Shown piece after piece: positions 18,249 to 27,969 of a stretch of 58,600 nt of DNA (its first letter is position 1; the number at the start of each line of letters is the position of its first letter). The DNA is taken from positions 1 to 58,600 of the forward strand of contig SULG01000011.1 in the NCBI GenBank assembly GCA_005524015.1. The letters run 5' to 3'. The position numbers and the translations under genes are program-made. This DNA is from Candidatus Jettenia ecosi (lineage in GTDB: Bacteria; Planctomycetota; Brocadiia; Brocadiales; Brocadiaceae). The notes beneath the pieces are model-generated. The model was not told the origin of the DNA. It ran no database searches and worked only from the letters and a program-made list of their open reading frames with translations.

Positions 18249-19136
18249 CTATACAATAATTTGCGTTCCAACGCCTTTATCAGTAAAAATTTCCAATAAA
18301 AGCGCATGTGGAATTAATCCATTAATGATGTGTGCTTTTTTCACTCCCGCTTTAACCGCACTAATGCATGCTAACGCCTTAGGAAGCATACCACCACTAA
18401 TTATCTTTTTATCAATAAGCTCATGAACTTCATTCTCATGCAGTGTAGAAGCCAATGAAGTTTCATCGCCCGGCCTTGTCATAATGCCATGGGTATTCGA
18501 GAGAAAGACCAGTTTTTCTGCCCTAAGTGATTCTGCGATAAATGCCGCCACATTATCTGCATTTACATTATAGGCATTTCCATTTGTTCCTTTTGCAATA
18601 GGAGGAACAATGGGAATTGTGCGTGTATTACATAAACTTAAGAATCTATCTTTGTCGATCGATGTTACCTTACCTACAAAGCCAATATCTAATCTTTTGA
18701 ACGAGCCATCCTGTGCTTTTGTTTCGATATAATATTTCTCTGCCTTTATTGGACAATATCCATTTTCCCAAATGCAGGTCGCCTCATTACCTAATTCAGA
18801 GATTTTCTTTACGATAGAAGCGCTTATTTGATTTATGAGGATATCTTTTGCTATTTCTAAGGTCTCAACGTCGGTAATTCTATGTCCCTCAATAAATTTT
18901 GGACTCAAGCCCCTTCTTGTCATTTCCTGGGTAATATGAGGGCCGCCACCATGAACCAGTATGGGTATAATGCCAACGGTTTTCATAAACACAATATCCT
19001 GGAGTACATTTGTCAGCACTTCATCGCTGGACATTGCTCCCCCACCAAACTTAATGACTACAATTTTATCTTTAAAAGATCGTATATACGGAGTGGCCTC
19101 TATCAGTATACTTGCCTTGCGTATGGCATTTTCCAT
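18249..19136 (-). CDS. argB: Acetylglutamate kinase
   Basis: This 295-residue amino-acid kinase phosphorylates N-acetylglutamate, the second arginine step. It has VIKFGGGAMS (the phosphate-binding Lys), VHGGGPHITQEM, the acetylglutamate-binding NVNADNVAAFIAESL and the C-terminal KIISGGMLPK segment. The length is normal, and the N-terminal helix (ENAIRKASILIEATPYI) is the type associated with arginine-sensitive hexameric enzymes. It is separate from the argD-argF operon. Confidence 0.95.
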   Translation of the reverse strand: MENAIRKASILIEATPYIRSFKDKIVVIKFGGGAMSSDEVLTNVLQDIVFMKTVGIIPILVHGGGPHITQEMTRRGLSPKFIEGHRITDVETLEIAKDILINQISASIVKKISELGNEATCIWENGYCPIKAEKYYIETKAQDGSFKRLDIGFVGKVTSIDKDRFLSLCNTRTIPIVPPIAKGTNGNAYNVNADNVAAFIAESLRAEKLVFLSNTHGIMTRPGDETSLASTLHENEVHELIDKKIISGGMLPKALACISAVKAGVKKAHIINGLIPHALLLEIFTDKGVGTQIIV

Positions 19137-19350
19137 GTACTATTATACTCGTAAAAAGGGTGAATGATATCGGAAAAAACAAGATAAAAAGAAATTGGAT
19201 TATAGCAAAAGAGGCCCTTGTGTCAAGCCTAAACACAGGGCTTTTTGTCGTTTATTTCTGGTAAAAAGTGTTATAGCTAAAATTGCAGTTGGACACAGAA
19301 GAACACAGATAAAAAAACACAGATTTTTCAGCAGGAGAGAAGTGTGCTGT

Positions 19351-19580
19351 TATAGTACTTCAAGGATGAAACCGAACATATCCTCAACAGAGGAAAGACT
19401 ACCCCTTCAGTCATTGCGAGGGTCTTGTCCGAAGCAATCCTTTGCAAGTTTCAGAAGAGATTGCTTCGGAAAAAACCCTTGCAATGACATGTTGAGAGAT
19501 TCCGTAACGTTCCCTACACCAGCATACAACCAAAGACTCATACACTATATTTTGTTCGGTTTCATCTCTTGGATGCTATA
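19351..19580. mobile_element. MITE family 3, copy 1
   Basis: The termini TATAGTACTTCAAGGATGAA (19351) and its imperfect complement ending GGATGCTATA (19580) enclose a 230-bp element with an inner inverted repeat (GTCCGAAGCAATC / GATTGCTTCGGA). Related copies lie at 40028-40172, 46459-46690 and 47263-47652. It accounts for much of the 19137-19630 gap; I see no gene there. Confidence 0.75.
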
Positions 19581-19630
19581 ATCATCTATTAGGTGAGTTA
19601 CCTGATAAATTTTTTTGTATGTATCTGTAC

Positions 19631-20134
19631 TTACCTGCGTTCATCTGTGTCCTGTTGTAAAATTTGGGCTACATTATGGCTATGACAAATTGCGATAGCA
19701 AGTGCATCCGAAGCATCATCAGGTTTTGGGATTTCAGACAGGCCAAGAATGATTTTTACCATTTCCTGCACCTGACCTTTGTGTGCATTTCCGTTACCTA
19801 CGACCGCTTTTTTGACAACCGTTGCTGCGTACTCTGTAATAGGGATGTCTGCCAATGCAGCACATAAGAAGACAATACCTCTCCCTTCGCCAATCTTTAT
19901 TGCGGACTTTATATTTTTGCCATAAAAAATTTCTTCGGTAGCCATTTGATCTGGTTGGTGTTTAGAAATAATATCCATGATTTTATAATGGATAAACTTA
20001 AGGCGTTGTGGGAAATTATGGCTTTTATCAGTTTTAATAGAACCATACTCTATGACCGTTATCCCTGGGCCTCTCTTTTCTATTAAGCCATAACCGGCAA
20101 TACGTGTTCCTGGATCAATTCCGAGAATTTTCAT
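19631..20134 (-). CDS. ruvC: Crossover junction endodeoxyribonuclease RuvC
   Basis: This 167-residue Holliday-junction resolvase has the RNase H-like active site: first Asp in MKILGIDPGTRIAGYG, Glu in ATEEIFYGKN (about residue 66), and C-terminal acidic residues in PDDASDALAIAICH (about 138-151). All four catalytic carboxylates appear to be present. ruvA and ruvB are not adjacent. It is divergent from pyrD. Confidence 0.95.
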   Translation of the reverse strand: MKILGIDPGTRIAGYGLIEKRGPGITVIEYGSIKTDKSHNFPQRLKFIHYKIMDIISKHQPDQMATEEIFYGKNIKSAIKIGEGRGIVFLCAALADIPITEYAATVVKKAVVGNGNAHKGQVQEMVKIILGLSEIPKPDDASDALAIAICHSHNVAQILQQDTDERR

Positions 20135-20287
20135 AAACGGTTAATTTCCATCCCATTGTTTTTTGTATAAAGAATTCTTTCTATCATATTTATATTCATT
20201 TACTTGATTGTCAATGACAAATCTTTTAAAATCTTGTATAAAAATTATTTTTACATTTTTCTTATTGTTATTATAATACTCAATCTC

Positions 20288-21208
20288 ATGTCGAAAGTAA
20301 ACGTATCAGTTACTCTATGCAATATCAAATTAAACAACCCTACCATCTCGGCATCGGGAATTTTAGGTACTACGCGGGCATTACTAAAAAGAGTAGCAGA
20401 GAATGGCGCAGGGGCGGTAACTATCAAATCTATCAGCAGAGAGCCAAGGGAGGGACATAAAAACCCTACGGTTATCACATTTGAAGCAGGAATGCTGAAT
20501 GCAGTAGGTTATTCTAATCCAGGCGTTGATAAAGCTGCCAGGGAATTTATCAATCTTCAGGATGTAGGCGTACCCGTGATTGCGAGTGTTGTAGGTACGC
20601 ATAAAGATGATTTCGTGCGGGTTATCGAAGGTCTTTCCGGTACAGAATTTTCGGCAATAGAAATACCACTCTCCTGCCCGCATACTCCGGGATTTGGACT
20701 TCTTGCAGGTCAGGGAACTCCTCAAGCCACCTTCGACATCACTTCTGAGGTAAGGAGGGTTACCAGCTTGCCGATATTTATTAAATTATCTCCCAATATC
20801 TCTGAAATCTGTACCGTTGCAAAAGCTGCGGAAGATGCAGGGGCTAATGCTATTACGGCGGTCAATTCAATGGGGCCTGGAATGATTATTAATATAGAGG
20901 CTCAAAAGCCCATTTTAAGTTTTCAAGTAGGAGGCGTTACCGGCGATGCCTTAAGGCCTATTGCTGTAAGATGCATATATGACTTATACAAGGCTATAAA
21001 AATTCCCGTTATCGGAGTAGGGGGGGTTTCAACGGGACGACACGCTATAGAAATGATGATGGCCGGGGCATCTGCTGTAGGAATTGGAACGGGTGTTTAT
21101 TACCGGGGTATCGATGTTTTTAAGAAAGTATGTGAAGAGATGATTCTGTGGATGCAGGAAAACAGTATCGATGATATCAACAAGATTGTGGGCGCTGCAC
21201 ATGATTGA
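20288..21208 (+). CDS. pyrD: Dihydroorotate dehydrogenase, class 1B catalytic subunit
   Basis: This FMN enzyme oxidises dihydroorotate in pyrimidine synthesis. Conserved parts are NPTISASGILG, the GAVTIKSI FMN loop, the active-site region IEIPLSCPHTPGFG (catalytic Cys in PLSCPH), FIKLSPN, AVNSMGPGMIIN and the phosphate-binding GVGGVSTGRHA. The ATG at 20288 is chosen because the protein then begins MSKVNVSVTL like other PyrDB proteins. An upstream in-frame start at 20204 would add an AT-rich hydrophobic 28-residue segment, and neither start has a clear ribosome-binding site. It overlaps pyrK. Confidence 0.92.
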   Translation: MSKVNVSVTLCNIKLNNPTISASGILGTTRALLKRVAENGAGAVTIKSISREPREGHKNPTVITFEAGMLNAVGYSNPGVDKAAREFINLQDVGVPVIASVVGTHKDDFVRVIEGLSGTEFSAIEIPLSCPHTPGFGLLAGQGTPQATFDITSEVRRVTSLPIFIKLSPNISEICTVAKAAEDAGANAITAVNSMGPGMIINIEAQKPILSFQVGGVTGDALRPIAVRCIYDLYKAIKIPVIGVGGVSTGRHAIEMMMAGASAVGIGTGVYYRGIDVFKKVCEEMILWMQENSIDDINKIVGAAHD

Positions 21209-21968
21209 GCAACCAATTATGGTAAAGATTTGCGATATCCGGGAAGAATCCCCGAATGTTAAAACATTCTTTTTTGAACGAAAGATACATTTCAATCCGG
21301 GACAGTTTGTTATGGTATGGATACCTCTTTTGGATGAAAAGCCCTTTACCATATCCTACATTCAAGAAAACCTTCTGGGTATTTCTGTGCTAAAAAAGGG
21401 TCCATTTACCAGGGTATTCCATAGTAAAAAGGCAGGAGACCGTATTGGTATACGCGGTCCTTATGGTAAAGGATTCAATTTACAAATAAATTCGTGTGTT
21501 GTAGGGGGAGGGATAGGGATGGCATCTTTGGCAACTGTTATTGATACATTACCTGATATAACCATTATACAGGGGGCGAGAAATTCCTCAGAAATACTCT
21601 ATCAAAAACGCTTCAAGAATATGAGATTATGTACCGAAGATGGCACTATGGGATTCAAGGGAACAACAGTTGACCTTCTTGATGAAATAATAAAAAAACA
21701 GCATTTTCAAAAGGTGTATACGTGTGGTCCTGAGCCGATGTTGTACAAGGTGGTTGAATTATGCAAAAAGTATGATATTGATTGCGAAGTATCTCTTGAC
21801 CGATACATGAAATGCGGTTTTGGTGTATGTGGTCAGTGCGATTGCAGTGGGCAACGAGTCTGCGTTGATGGTCCTGTTTTTACTACCAGTGAATTAAATA
21901 AAATGGAAGATTTTGGGAAGATTACTATAACAAAGACCGGAGAAAGGGTTTTTATTAATAAGCAATAA
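21201..21968 (+). CDS. pyrK: Dihydroorotate dehydrogenase electron transfer subunit
   Basis: PyrK passes electrons from PyrD's FMN through FAD and a [2Fe-2S] cluster to NAD+. It has an FAD/NAD-binding reductase fold (FNPGQFVMVWIP, VVGGGIGMASLATV) and the C-terminal cluster loop CGFGVCGQCDCSGQRVC. The ATG at 21201 overlaps the pyrD stop by 8 bp; an alternative ATG lies at 21219. The pair is a standard heterotetrameric class 1B enzyme. Confidence 0.92.
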   Translation: MIEQPIMVKICDIREESPNVKTFFFERKIHFNPGQFVMVWIPLLDEKPFTISYIQENLLGISVLKKGPFTRVFHSKKAGDRIGIRGPYGKGFNLQINSCVVGGGIGMASLATVIDTLPDITIIQGARNSSEILYQKRFKNMRLCTEDGTMGFKGTTVDLLDEIIKKQHFQKVYTCGPEPMLYKVVELCKKYDIDCEVSLDRYMKCGFGVCGQCDCSGQRVCVDGPVFTTSELNKMEDFGKITITKTGERVFINKQ

Positions 21969-22048
21969 TCATAAATAGAGTTGAATTTTATTGACATTAT
22001 AAAATAAATATAGTAACCTCTATTAGCTGTTTTTGTTACATCTTTAAA

Positions 22049-22121
22049 GCCCCCATCGTCTAGTGGCCCAGGATGCCAGGTTCTCAGCCTGGAGACAGGG
22101 GTTCAAATCCCCTTGGGGGTA
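22049..22121 (+). tRNA. tRNA-Glu (CTC)
   Basis: A 73-nt cloverleaf: acceptor GCCCCCA pairs with TGGGGGT (one G-U), the anticodon stem CCAGG/CCTGG encloses TTCTCAG giving anticodon CTC, and the T arm is GGGGTTCAAATCCCC. CCA is not encoded. The D-arm start ATCGTCTAGTGGCCCAGGA closely matches bacterial tRNA-Glu. Confidence 0.95.
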
Positions 22122-22296
22122 CATTTATGAAAGATGAATATAATGCCAATAAGCCCATTTCATCAAGCATCACAAGATATCTGCATATACTTTTCCTCAA
22201 AGCAAACCTATTTTCAGAATCTTTTTGAAGAGGTATTTAAAGTAATTTTATATTCTATAACCTTTAGGAATATTAGATAGAAAGGTAAACTATATT

Positions 22297-22605
22297 ATGG
22301 GTACTATTTATAGTTGTGGGACGTGTGGTTCAGTAACAACAGATAAGGGCCATCTATGTAAGCCGATACCTGCCAAAAAGGTTATTGCTTGTAAATTTTG
22401 TGGTACGCTTACAGATGACCCAAGGCATGTATGTGCGCCTAAGCTTGTTAATTTAAAGTATGCGTGTAATTCTTGCGGTCGTCTTGCTCCCAAACGGGAA
22501 CTGCTCTGTAGTCCATTACCTATAACAAAACCGAAAAAAACAGCAAAAAAGCCTTTAGTGAAAGCAACGAAAAAAAAGAAGGGAATCTCTAAAAAGCCAA
22601 AATAA
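22297..22605 (+). CDS. Small protein with three zinc-knuckle repeats and a Lys-rich tail
   Basis: This 102-residue protein is not assigned to a known family. Three tandem units each carry CxxC followed about 11 residues later by a final Cys: CGTCG...GHLC, CKFCG...RHVC and CNSCG...ELLC. They probably bind one zinc each. The last 30 residues are almost entirely Lys, Thr and Pro, suggesting nucleic-acid contact. The gene stands alone between two tRNA genes. The start is preceded by AGAAAGGT. Confidence 0.75.
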   Translation: MGTIYSCGTCGSVTTDKGHLCKPIPAKKVIACKFCGTLTDDPRHVCAPKLVNLKYACNSCGRLAPKRELLCSPLPITKPKKTAKKPLVKATKKKKGISKKPK

Positions 22606-23186
<581 letters not shown>

Positions 23187-23440
23187 TTATTTAAGAATGA
23201 GTCACTTAAGACTTAATATTATACGCCGTATATATTGAAATACAAGAAAAAATAATATTATAAAGATTTATAAAGAGCTTCTATTGCTAATTTATACAAT
23301 ACTGTAGCAGTTTTATAGAGTAGGTAAATAAAAGTCCTTATGTCAAGAATAATTAAAATATTTGGAACAATTGTATTATAGAGTTTTGTTTTTTTAAATA
23401 GTAGTAATTTATTTTGTTAACCTTATCTAGGAGGCAGAAG

Positions 23441-23710
23441 ATGAGCGTACAGCAAAAGGAAAGACCCAGACGTAAAGTTATGAAAAGATATAACGAAAAA
23501 AACCTCTCCCTCAAAAATATTTGTACAGATAAGGCTGAAAGGTCTTGCCTTATGTGCGGTAAAAAATTTGTTAGCCGGGGCCCTCACAACAGAAGATGTC
23601 AGAAATGCAATCAAAGGATAGATCAGGCTGCAGAAAATACATTTTACATGCCAACTGTGTATAATAACGAAGGTAGTGTTCTCGGTGAATTTGTGCCTAT
23701 AATTGAATAA
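23441..23710 (+). CDS. Small single zinc-ribbon protein
   Basis: This 89-residue protein has one zinc-binding motif, CLMCGKKFVSRGPHNRRCQKC (about residues 36-56), and a basic N-terminus. The ATG at 23441 is chosen because AGGAGG precedes it by about 7 bp; an upstream in-frame start adds nine residues without a ribosome-binding site. Similar short zinc-ribbon proteins are found in planctomycetes, but I know of no assigned function. A terminator-like hairpin follows. Confidence 0.75.
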   Translation: MSVQQKERPRRKVMKRYNEKNLSLKNICTDKAERSCLMCGKKFVSRGPHNRRCQKCNQRIDQAAENTFYMPTVYNNEGSVLGEFVPIIE

Positions 23711-23741
23711 TGGTTATCCACAGTAATACTATATTTATATA

Positions 23742-23776
23742 AAAAGGGTTGTGTCTCTGTGTTACACAACCCTTTT
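23742..23776 (+). terminator. Rho-independent-like terminator
   Basis: Arms AAAAGGGTTGTGT (23742-23754) and ACACAACCCTTTT (23764-23776) with a 9-nt loop lie 31 bp after the zinc-ribbon gene and end in T's. The rest of the gap to 24178 shows no gene. Confidence 0.7.
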
Positions 23777-24178
23777 ACTCATGTGACATAGGTGTGTCAA
23801 TAAAACCAAGCCATGTGTGTCATTTTTGTGTCATTTACACGTAACTTGTCCTCATGGATAGAAATGGGTGGGGATCTGATATCCTTTCCTGATTTTCTTT
23901 CAAATACCAGGATTCCGGATAAATCCATTCGAGAATGACATAAAGGGTCATCTTAGATTCAAACCTACACTCTTCTTACACCCATAGTGTGCCAAATCTC
24001 CCCATGTTTCACTTGTCATTCCCGCAAAACTTGTCCTTGTGAAAACTTGTGTTCACCCCTGGCGTGCCTGAGATTACGTGCTGCCAGAGAAGTGAAAGTT
24101 CCTCTCCAGGTAAAACACTGTTCGACCTGTAACCGACCATAACTGTTTGTGATAGTCCGTCAGAGTAGGAGTTGATGT

Positions 24179-25129
24179 ATGGACTTAACAGAACAACCTT
24201 TAGTCAGTGTAGTAACACCTGTACATAACGGTGAAAAGTATTTAGCGGAATGTATTGAAAGTGTATTAGCACAAACATACCAGAATTGGGAATATCTCAT
24301 TGTAAATAATCAGAGTACAGATCATACCTTAGCTATAGCACATGATTATTCAAAAAAAGATAAACGAATACATATTTATAATAATGACCACTTTTTAAAT
24401 GTTCTTCAGAATCACAACCACGCATTTCGTCTTATATCTCATGAGAGTAAATATTGCAAAGCAGTACATGCTGATGATTGGATATTTCCGGAGTGTTTAA
24501 CAAAAATGGTAGAGCTTGCCGAAAAGCATCCTTCTATAGGTGTTGTAGGGTCTTATCGCCTCGACAACGTTAAGGTAAATTGTGATGGAATTCCCTATAC
24601 CGTCACGGTTATATCAGGACGGGAAATATGCAGGTCTATCATACTTGGCGCCCGATGTGTTTTTGGTTCACCAACAACAACATTAATACGGTCTGATGCT
24701 ATGAGAAGTCGTAAATTCTTTTATAATGAAAATAATTTCCATGCTGATAAAGAGGCTTGCTTTGATGTTCTGCAGAGCTATGATTTTGGTTTTGTACATC
24801 AAGTCCTTTCGTTTACGAGGAGACATAACAGGACGATAACTTCGTCTGTAGGGGAATTTAACACATCTTTTTTAGGAAACCTTATTATCCTGAAAAAATA
24901 TGGTTCTCTCTGCTTACATGAAGAAGAATACAAAAAAACACTTAGGAAGTGGAGAATGAAGTATTACAGATTTTTTATGAAAAGTTTTTTTTCCAAGAGA
25001 AAGAAGAGAAAAGAATTTTGGAATTATTATAAGGTTGAGCTGGAAGAAATCGGGTTTCCTGTTACTCCGGTAAAATTATTGAAGGCATTATTTGTGCATT
25101 ATTTTTTCAAAAGTTTTGTCTATAGATAA
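24179..25129 (+). CDS. Family 2 glycosyltransferase
   Basis: This 316-residue GT-A fold enzyme starts with VSVVTPVHNGEKYLAECIESVLAQTYQNWE (nucleotide-sugar binding). It has the metal-binding acidic motif HADDW at about residues 98-102, in place of DXD. The C-terminal part is basic and partly hydrophobic, suggesting membrane association. It probably adds a sugar to a polysaccharide or glycolipid; the sugar cannot be told. It has no gene partners, only repeats on both sides. ATG at 24179 is preceded by AGGAG. Confidence 0.85.
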   Translation: MDLTEQPLVSVVTPVHNGEKYLAECIESVLAQTYQNWEYLIVNNQSTDHTLAIAHDYSKKDKRIHIYNNDHFLNVLQNHNHAFRLISHESKYCKAVHADDWIFPECLTKMVELAEKHPSIGVVGSYRLDNVKVNCDGIPYTVTVISGREICRSIILGARCVFGSPTTTLIRSDAMRSRKFFYNENNFHADKEACFDVLQSYDFGFVHQVLSFTRRHNRTITSSVGEFNTSFLGNLIILKKYGSLCLHEEEYKKTLRKWRMKYYRFFMKSFFSKRKKRKEFWNYYKVELEEIGFPVTPVKLLKALFVHYFFKSFVYR

Positions 25130-25137
25130 CCTTGGGC

Positions 25138-25162
25138 GGGTTCAGGTTTGTAACCTGAACCC
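25138..25162. repeat. Hairpin GGGTTCAGGTT, copy 1
   Basis: Arms GGGTTCAGGTT and AACCTGAACCC lie just after the glycosyltransferase stop and may terminate it. A near copy is at 25328-25352, and a related hairpin GGGTTCAATTT lies at 54621-54645. Confidence 0.55.
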
Positions 25163-25369
25163 TATATTTGTAGTCCTGACTTGACTTTAACCTTATTCTC
25201 AATTTTTATAGACAACTTACCGGTAATCTTTAGGAGCCTTCGCGTATCAATTTGTATACCAGACATAGAGCGTATTTTCTAACATACATCTCAATTTGCC
25301 ATCTCTATAACATGGTGCTGTTAAAACATGGGTTCAGGTTGCAAACCTGAACCCGCTGGAGGCCCCGAT

Positions 25370-25450
25370 GGAGCTAAGGTTTTGTATGTCACCTGTTTCT
25401 AGAAACATTTCACCCCTATGGGGTTTTTTTTCAAAAAACGAAAGTGTTAC
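25370..25450. repeat. Right half of a family 5 element
   Basis: The segment with GTTTCTAGAAACATTTC and CCCCTATGGGG followed by TTTTTCAAAAAAC matches 49015-49090, the right half of the complete element at 48881. The left half is missing here. Confidence 0.6.
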
Positions 25451-25532
25451 GAGTTATGGTCTATCCTGGTTTGCTGTTGAGGAATTTTAATTCCGTCGGG
25501 TAACCCCTTTAGGGTTGCCTGGCAAGGCTAAA

Positions 25533-25650
25533 CAAGTTGTCCGAGAATTCAATCGACCCACAAATGCCATACTAAATATTGTTGTCGTGCTAATATTTTA
25601 TCAACATATAGTATAGGATTTGTCGTGTGAAAGCATTCTCGGACAGCCTG
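25533..25650. mobile_element. MITE family 2, copy C
   Basis: The termini CAAGTTGTCCGAGAAT (25533-25548) and ATTCTCGGACAGCCTG (25635-25650) are flanked by GCAAGGCTAAA and CAGCCTTGCC. The interior is almost identical to the copy at 17958. Confidence 0.8.
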
Positions 25651-25726
25651 TTCAGCCTTGCCTCCCCGTCTGAACAAGTGCACCGAGGATAACAATCCAA
25701 AAGGGTTGCCCTACACAATTGAAATT

Positions 25727-25866
25727 CCTATACATTTAATGAGGTCTTCGGTGACTTTTCAATCGTAAAGACGTGTAGTGGCAAGGCACGCCTTGCCACT
25801 ACAGAATCGCTTTGAAATTCCTCTCCATTCCATGAGATTGTAAACCAGGATATACCATAATTCTGA
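25727..25866. repeat. Palindromic repeat (family 4), copy 2, with tail
   Basis: The palindrome at 25775-25802 differs from copy 1 by one base in the centre. It is followed by a tail of about 55 bp (tttgaaattcctctccatt to cataattctga) that recurs beside copy 3 at 37466-37523. The remainder of 25867-26200 is AT-rich with no supported gene. Confidence 0.75.
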
Positions 25867-26217
25867 AATTTTATGAGTGTTATTGCAATTCATGCTGAAG
25901 GAACTCAGCAAGCAATTTCAATTAGGCAAAAAACTGTAAATGTCTTACAAATTTGAGAACATTATTAAAAATCTGCGATTATAGATCATACAAAATAAGA
26001 TTCAAAACTGATTGTAGGGATTCATTTGACCCGATCTGCTTGTGTTCGCCAGCCCATTGAGCAAATTCAAGCCTATGTGTGTATCTTGACTGGATTAGAC
26101 GGAGGGATCTGCCGGGGGATATTGTATTCAAAGCTTATTTCTTCTAAATGAGAAGTCAGAAAAATCAAAGAGCGAATTCCCTGATTATGAGCAAAAAGCC
26201 TCTTGTTAAAATATTTC

Positions 26218-26276
26218 TTGACAATGTCTTTTTATATTTTATATAATGTCGCCTCTCGTTTTGAGAATGAGTCTCA
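26218..26276 (+). promoter_or_regulatory. Consensus sigma70 promoter with Fur-like operator
   Basis: TTGACA (26218-26223), an 18-bp spacer and TATAAT (26242-26247) form a perfect-consensus promoter. The near-palindrome TGAGAATGAGTCTCA (26262-26276) follows at the expected transcript start. It fits a 7-1-7 Fur-type box with one mismatch. Related sites lie at 29429 and 42347. Confidence 0.7.
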
Positions 26277-26301
26277 TTTACTTTCTATAAGGAGGGCAAT
26301 T

Positions 26302-27774
26302 GTGCGGTATATTCGTTATTTGATGTTTATGGCAGTACCTTTGTTTGTAGCTTTATCTGTTGCAGATGTCTTTGCAGAATCTGCAGAAACAGAGGCTTTA
26401 AGTGACAAAGTTGATAAACTGGAAAGGGAATTGACAGAATTAAAAGACTTGCTCAAGCAACAAGTTGAAAGAGATGCTCAAAAAGAAAAGGAGATTGAAT
26501 CGTTAAAGGCAAAAGATACCCAAAAGGATCAGGAGATTGCTTCGTTAAAGGAAGACGTCCAGAGAGGAACTACGTATCCGGAAGTTCCTTATGCAGAAGA
26601 GCCTGCTGAGAGATCGTATTTTGCTGACAAGACCGCTGAACTCGAGAAAAAGAAATTAGGTCCGGCCTTTAGTGGACCATATACAAAGCCATTTTTGAGA
26701 AGGTTTGGGAGAAATACCTATCTTGGCGGTTATATGGATTTTGAGTTCTGGCAATCAGAAAATAGTAATGGAAAACATGGCTTTGACCAGCACAGATTTA
26801 TACCATTTATATACTCAGACATCTCCGATCGTGTAAAGCTTGCAGCAGAATTAGAATTCGAGCATGGTGGTGTGGGAGGTGGCAGGGATGGAGAGGTAAT
26901 TCTGGAGTTTGCAACCATAGATTTCCTGATAACAGATTGGATTAATTGGAGAGGCGGTTTTCTTCTTACTCCTCTGGGAAAGTTTAATCTGGTTCATGAT
27001 TCGCCTTTGCAGGATCTTACCGACCGGCCATTGGTAAATCAATTTATTATTCCAACAACTCTTACCGATGCAGGGATGGGCTTTTTTGGTAGCCTCTATC
27101 CATCAGAATTAAGCAAATTGGATTATGAAATCTATGTTACAAACGGTGTATTTCATGGTTTAGACGATGATGGCACGCCGCATTTTGCATTAAGCAATGG
27201 GTTGAGAGGTTCCCGGGGAGGATTTGAGTTTGATAATGAGAACCAAAGTCCCGGTGTTGTAGGACGTGTTGCATATAGCCCGTTTATAGGCCTGGAGTTG
27301 GGTGGTTCTGCTTATACGCAGCGCTATGACGATGCTAACGAGAATCAAATAACCATTTCAGCAATAGATTTTGCATACCAAAGAGGAGCCTTTGAACTGG
27401 TAGGTGAAGGGGCTTATGCCTTCATAGAAACAAATACTGCTGCTGAAACTGCCGGTATTGCTGATTCCATGTGGGGATACTATGTGGAAGGGCGTTATCA
27501 TTTTATGCCTCCTATGTTAAGAACATGGGCGCCGCAAATCTTTACAGAGAATTCAACATTCACCGGTGTTGTAAGATGGGATCAGGTGCAAACATCTGCA
27601 ATCGCCGGCGGCGAAAGGATTAATCATTTAAGGACTCGTATTACACCCGGCCTCAACTATCGCTACACGGAGGATACGGTGTTTAAATTGGATTATCAGA
27701 TTAATGTTGAACAAAAAGATCTGGCTGATGTAGGTAACAACGCCTTTGTATTCTCTGTTGCAACGTATTTTTAA
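26302..27774 (+). CDS. Outer-membrane porin with N-terminal coiled coil
   Basis: GTG at 26302 is chosen because AGGAGG lies directly upstream and the protein then begins with a normal signal peptide (MRYIRYLMFMAVPLFVALSVADVFAE). A longer in-frame start would include the promoter and operator. After the signal a heptad coiled coil (about residues 30-80, DKLERELTELKDLLKQ and KEIESLKAKDTQKDQEI) precedes a beta-strand-rich barrel ending in the aromatic residue F (VATYF), the outer-membrane assembly signal. Such coiled-coil porins trimerise. The substrate is unknown; the operator suggests metal-responsive expression. Confidence 0.82.
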   Translation: MRYIRYLMFMAVPLFVALSVADVFAESAETEALSDKVDKLERELTELKDLLKQQVERDAQKEKEIESLKAKDTQKDQEIASLKEDVQRGTTYPEVPYAEEPAERSYFADKTAELEKKKLGPAFSGPYTKPFLRRFGRNTYLGGYMDFEFWQSENSNGKHGFDQHRFIPFIYSDISDRVKLAAELEFEHGGVGGGRDGEVILEFATIDFLITDWINWRGGFLLTPLGKFNLVHDSPLQDLTDRPLVNQFIIPTTLTDAGMGFFGSLYPSELSKLDYEIYVTNGVFHGLDDDGTPHFALSNGLRGSRGGFEFDNENQSPGVVGRVAYSPFIGLELGGSAYTQRYDDANENQITISAIDFAYQRGAFELVGEGAYAFIETNTAAETAGIADSMWGYYVEGRYHFMPPMLRTWAPQIFTENSTFTGVVRWDQVQTSAIAGGERINHLRTRITPGLNYRYTEDTVFKLDYQINVEQKDLADVGNNAFVFSVATYF

Positions 27775-27794
27775 TGTTCAGGAGTCTTCCTAAC

Positions 27795-27824
27795 GTAAGG
27801 GGTATGTTTCCACATGCCCCTTAC
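27795..27824 (+). terminator. Terminator after the porin gene
   Basis: Arms GTAAGGGGTATGT (27795-27807) and ACATGCCCCTTAC (27812-27824) pair with one G-U and a 4-nt loop, about 20 bp after the porin stop. Confidence 0.65.
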
Positions 27825-27969
27825 TGATTAGTTTCTTGCCTTCCTCATGGGAGGGATGGGGAGGGTAATGGAAGTGTATACCTTAGCTGTATAAATAGGT
27901 TTTATTTACCAGGTTATAAAATTCTATAGGATTCCGTTCGGTATTGAGTAACTGTTTGGAGTGTTAAGG

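Noticed and set aside
18113-18307. Short minus-strand frame before argB
   Set aside because: It overlaps argB and mobile-element sequence and has no supported start.
25872-25955. Short frame starting MSVIAIHAEG
   Set aside because: It has no ribosome-binding site and does not resemble a known protein; probably chance in repeat-rich DNA.
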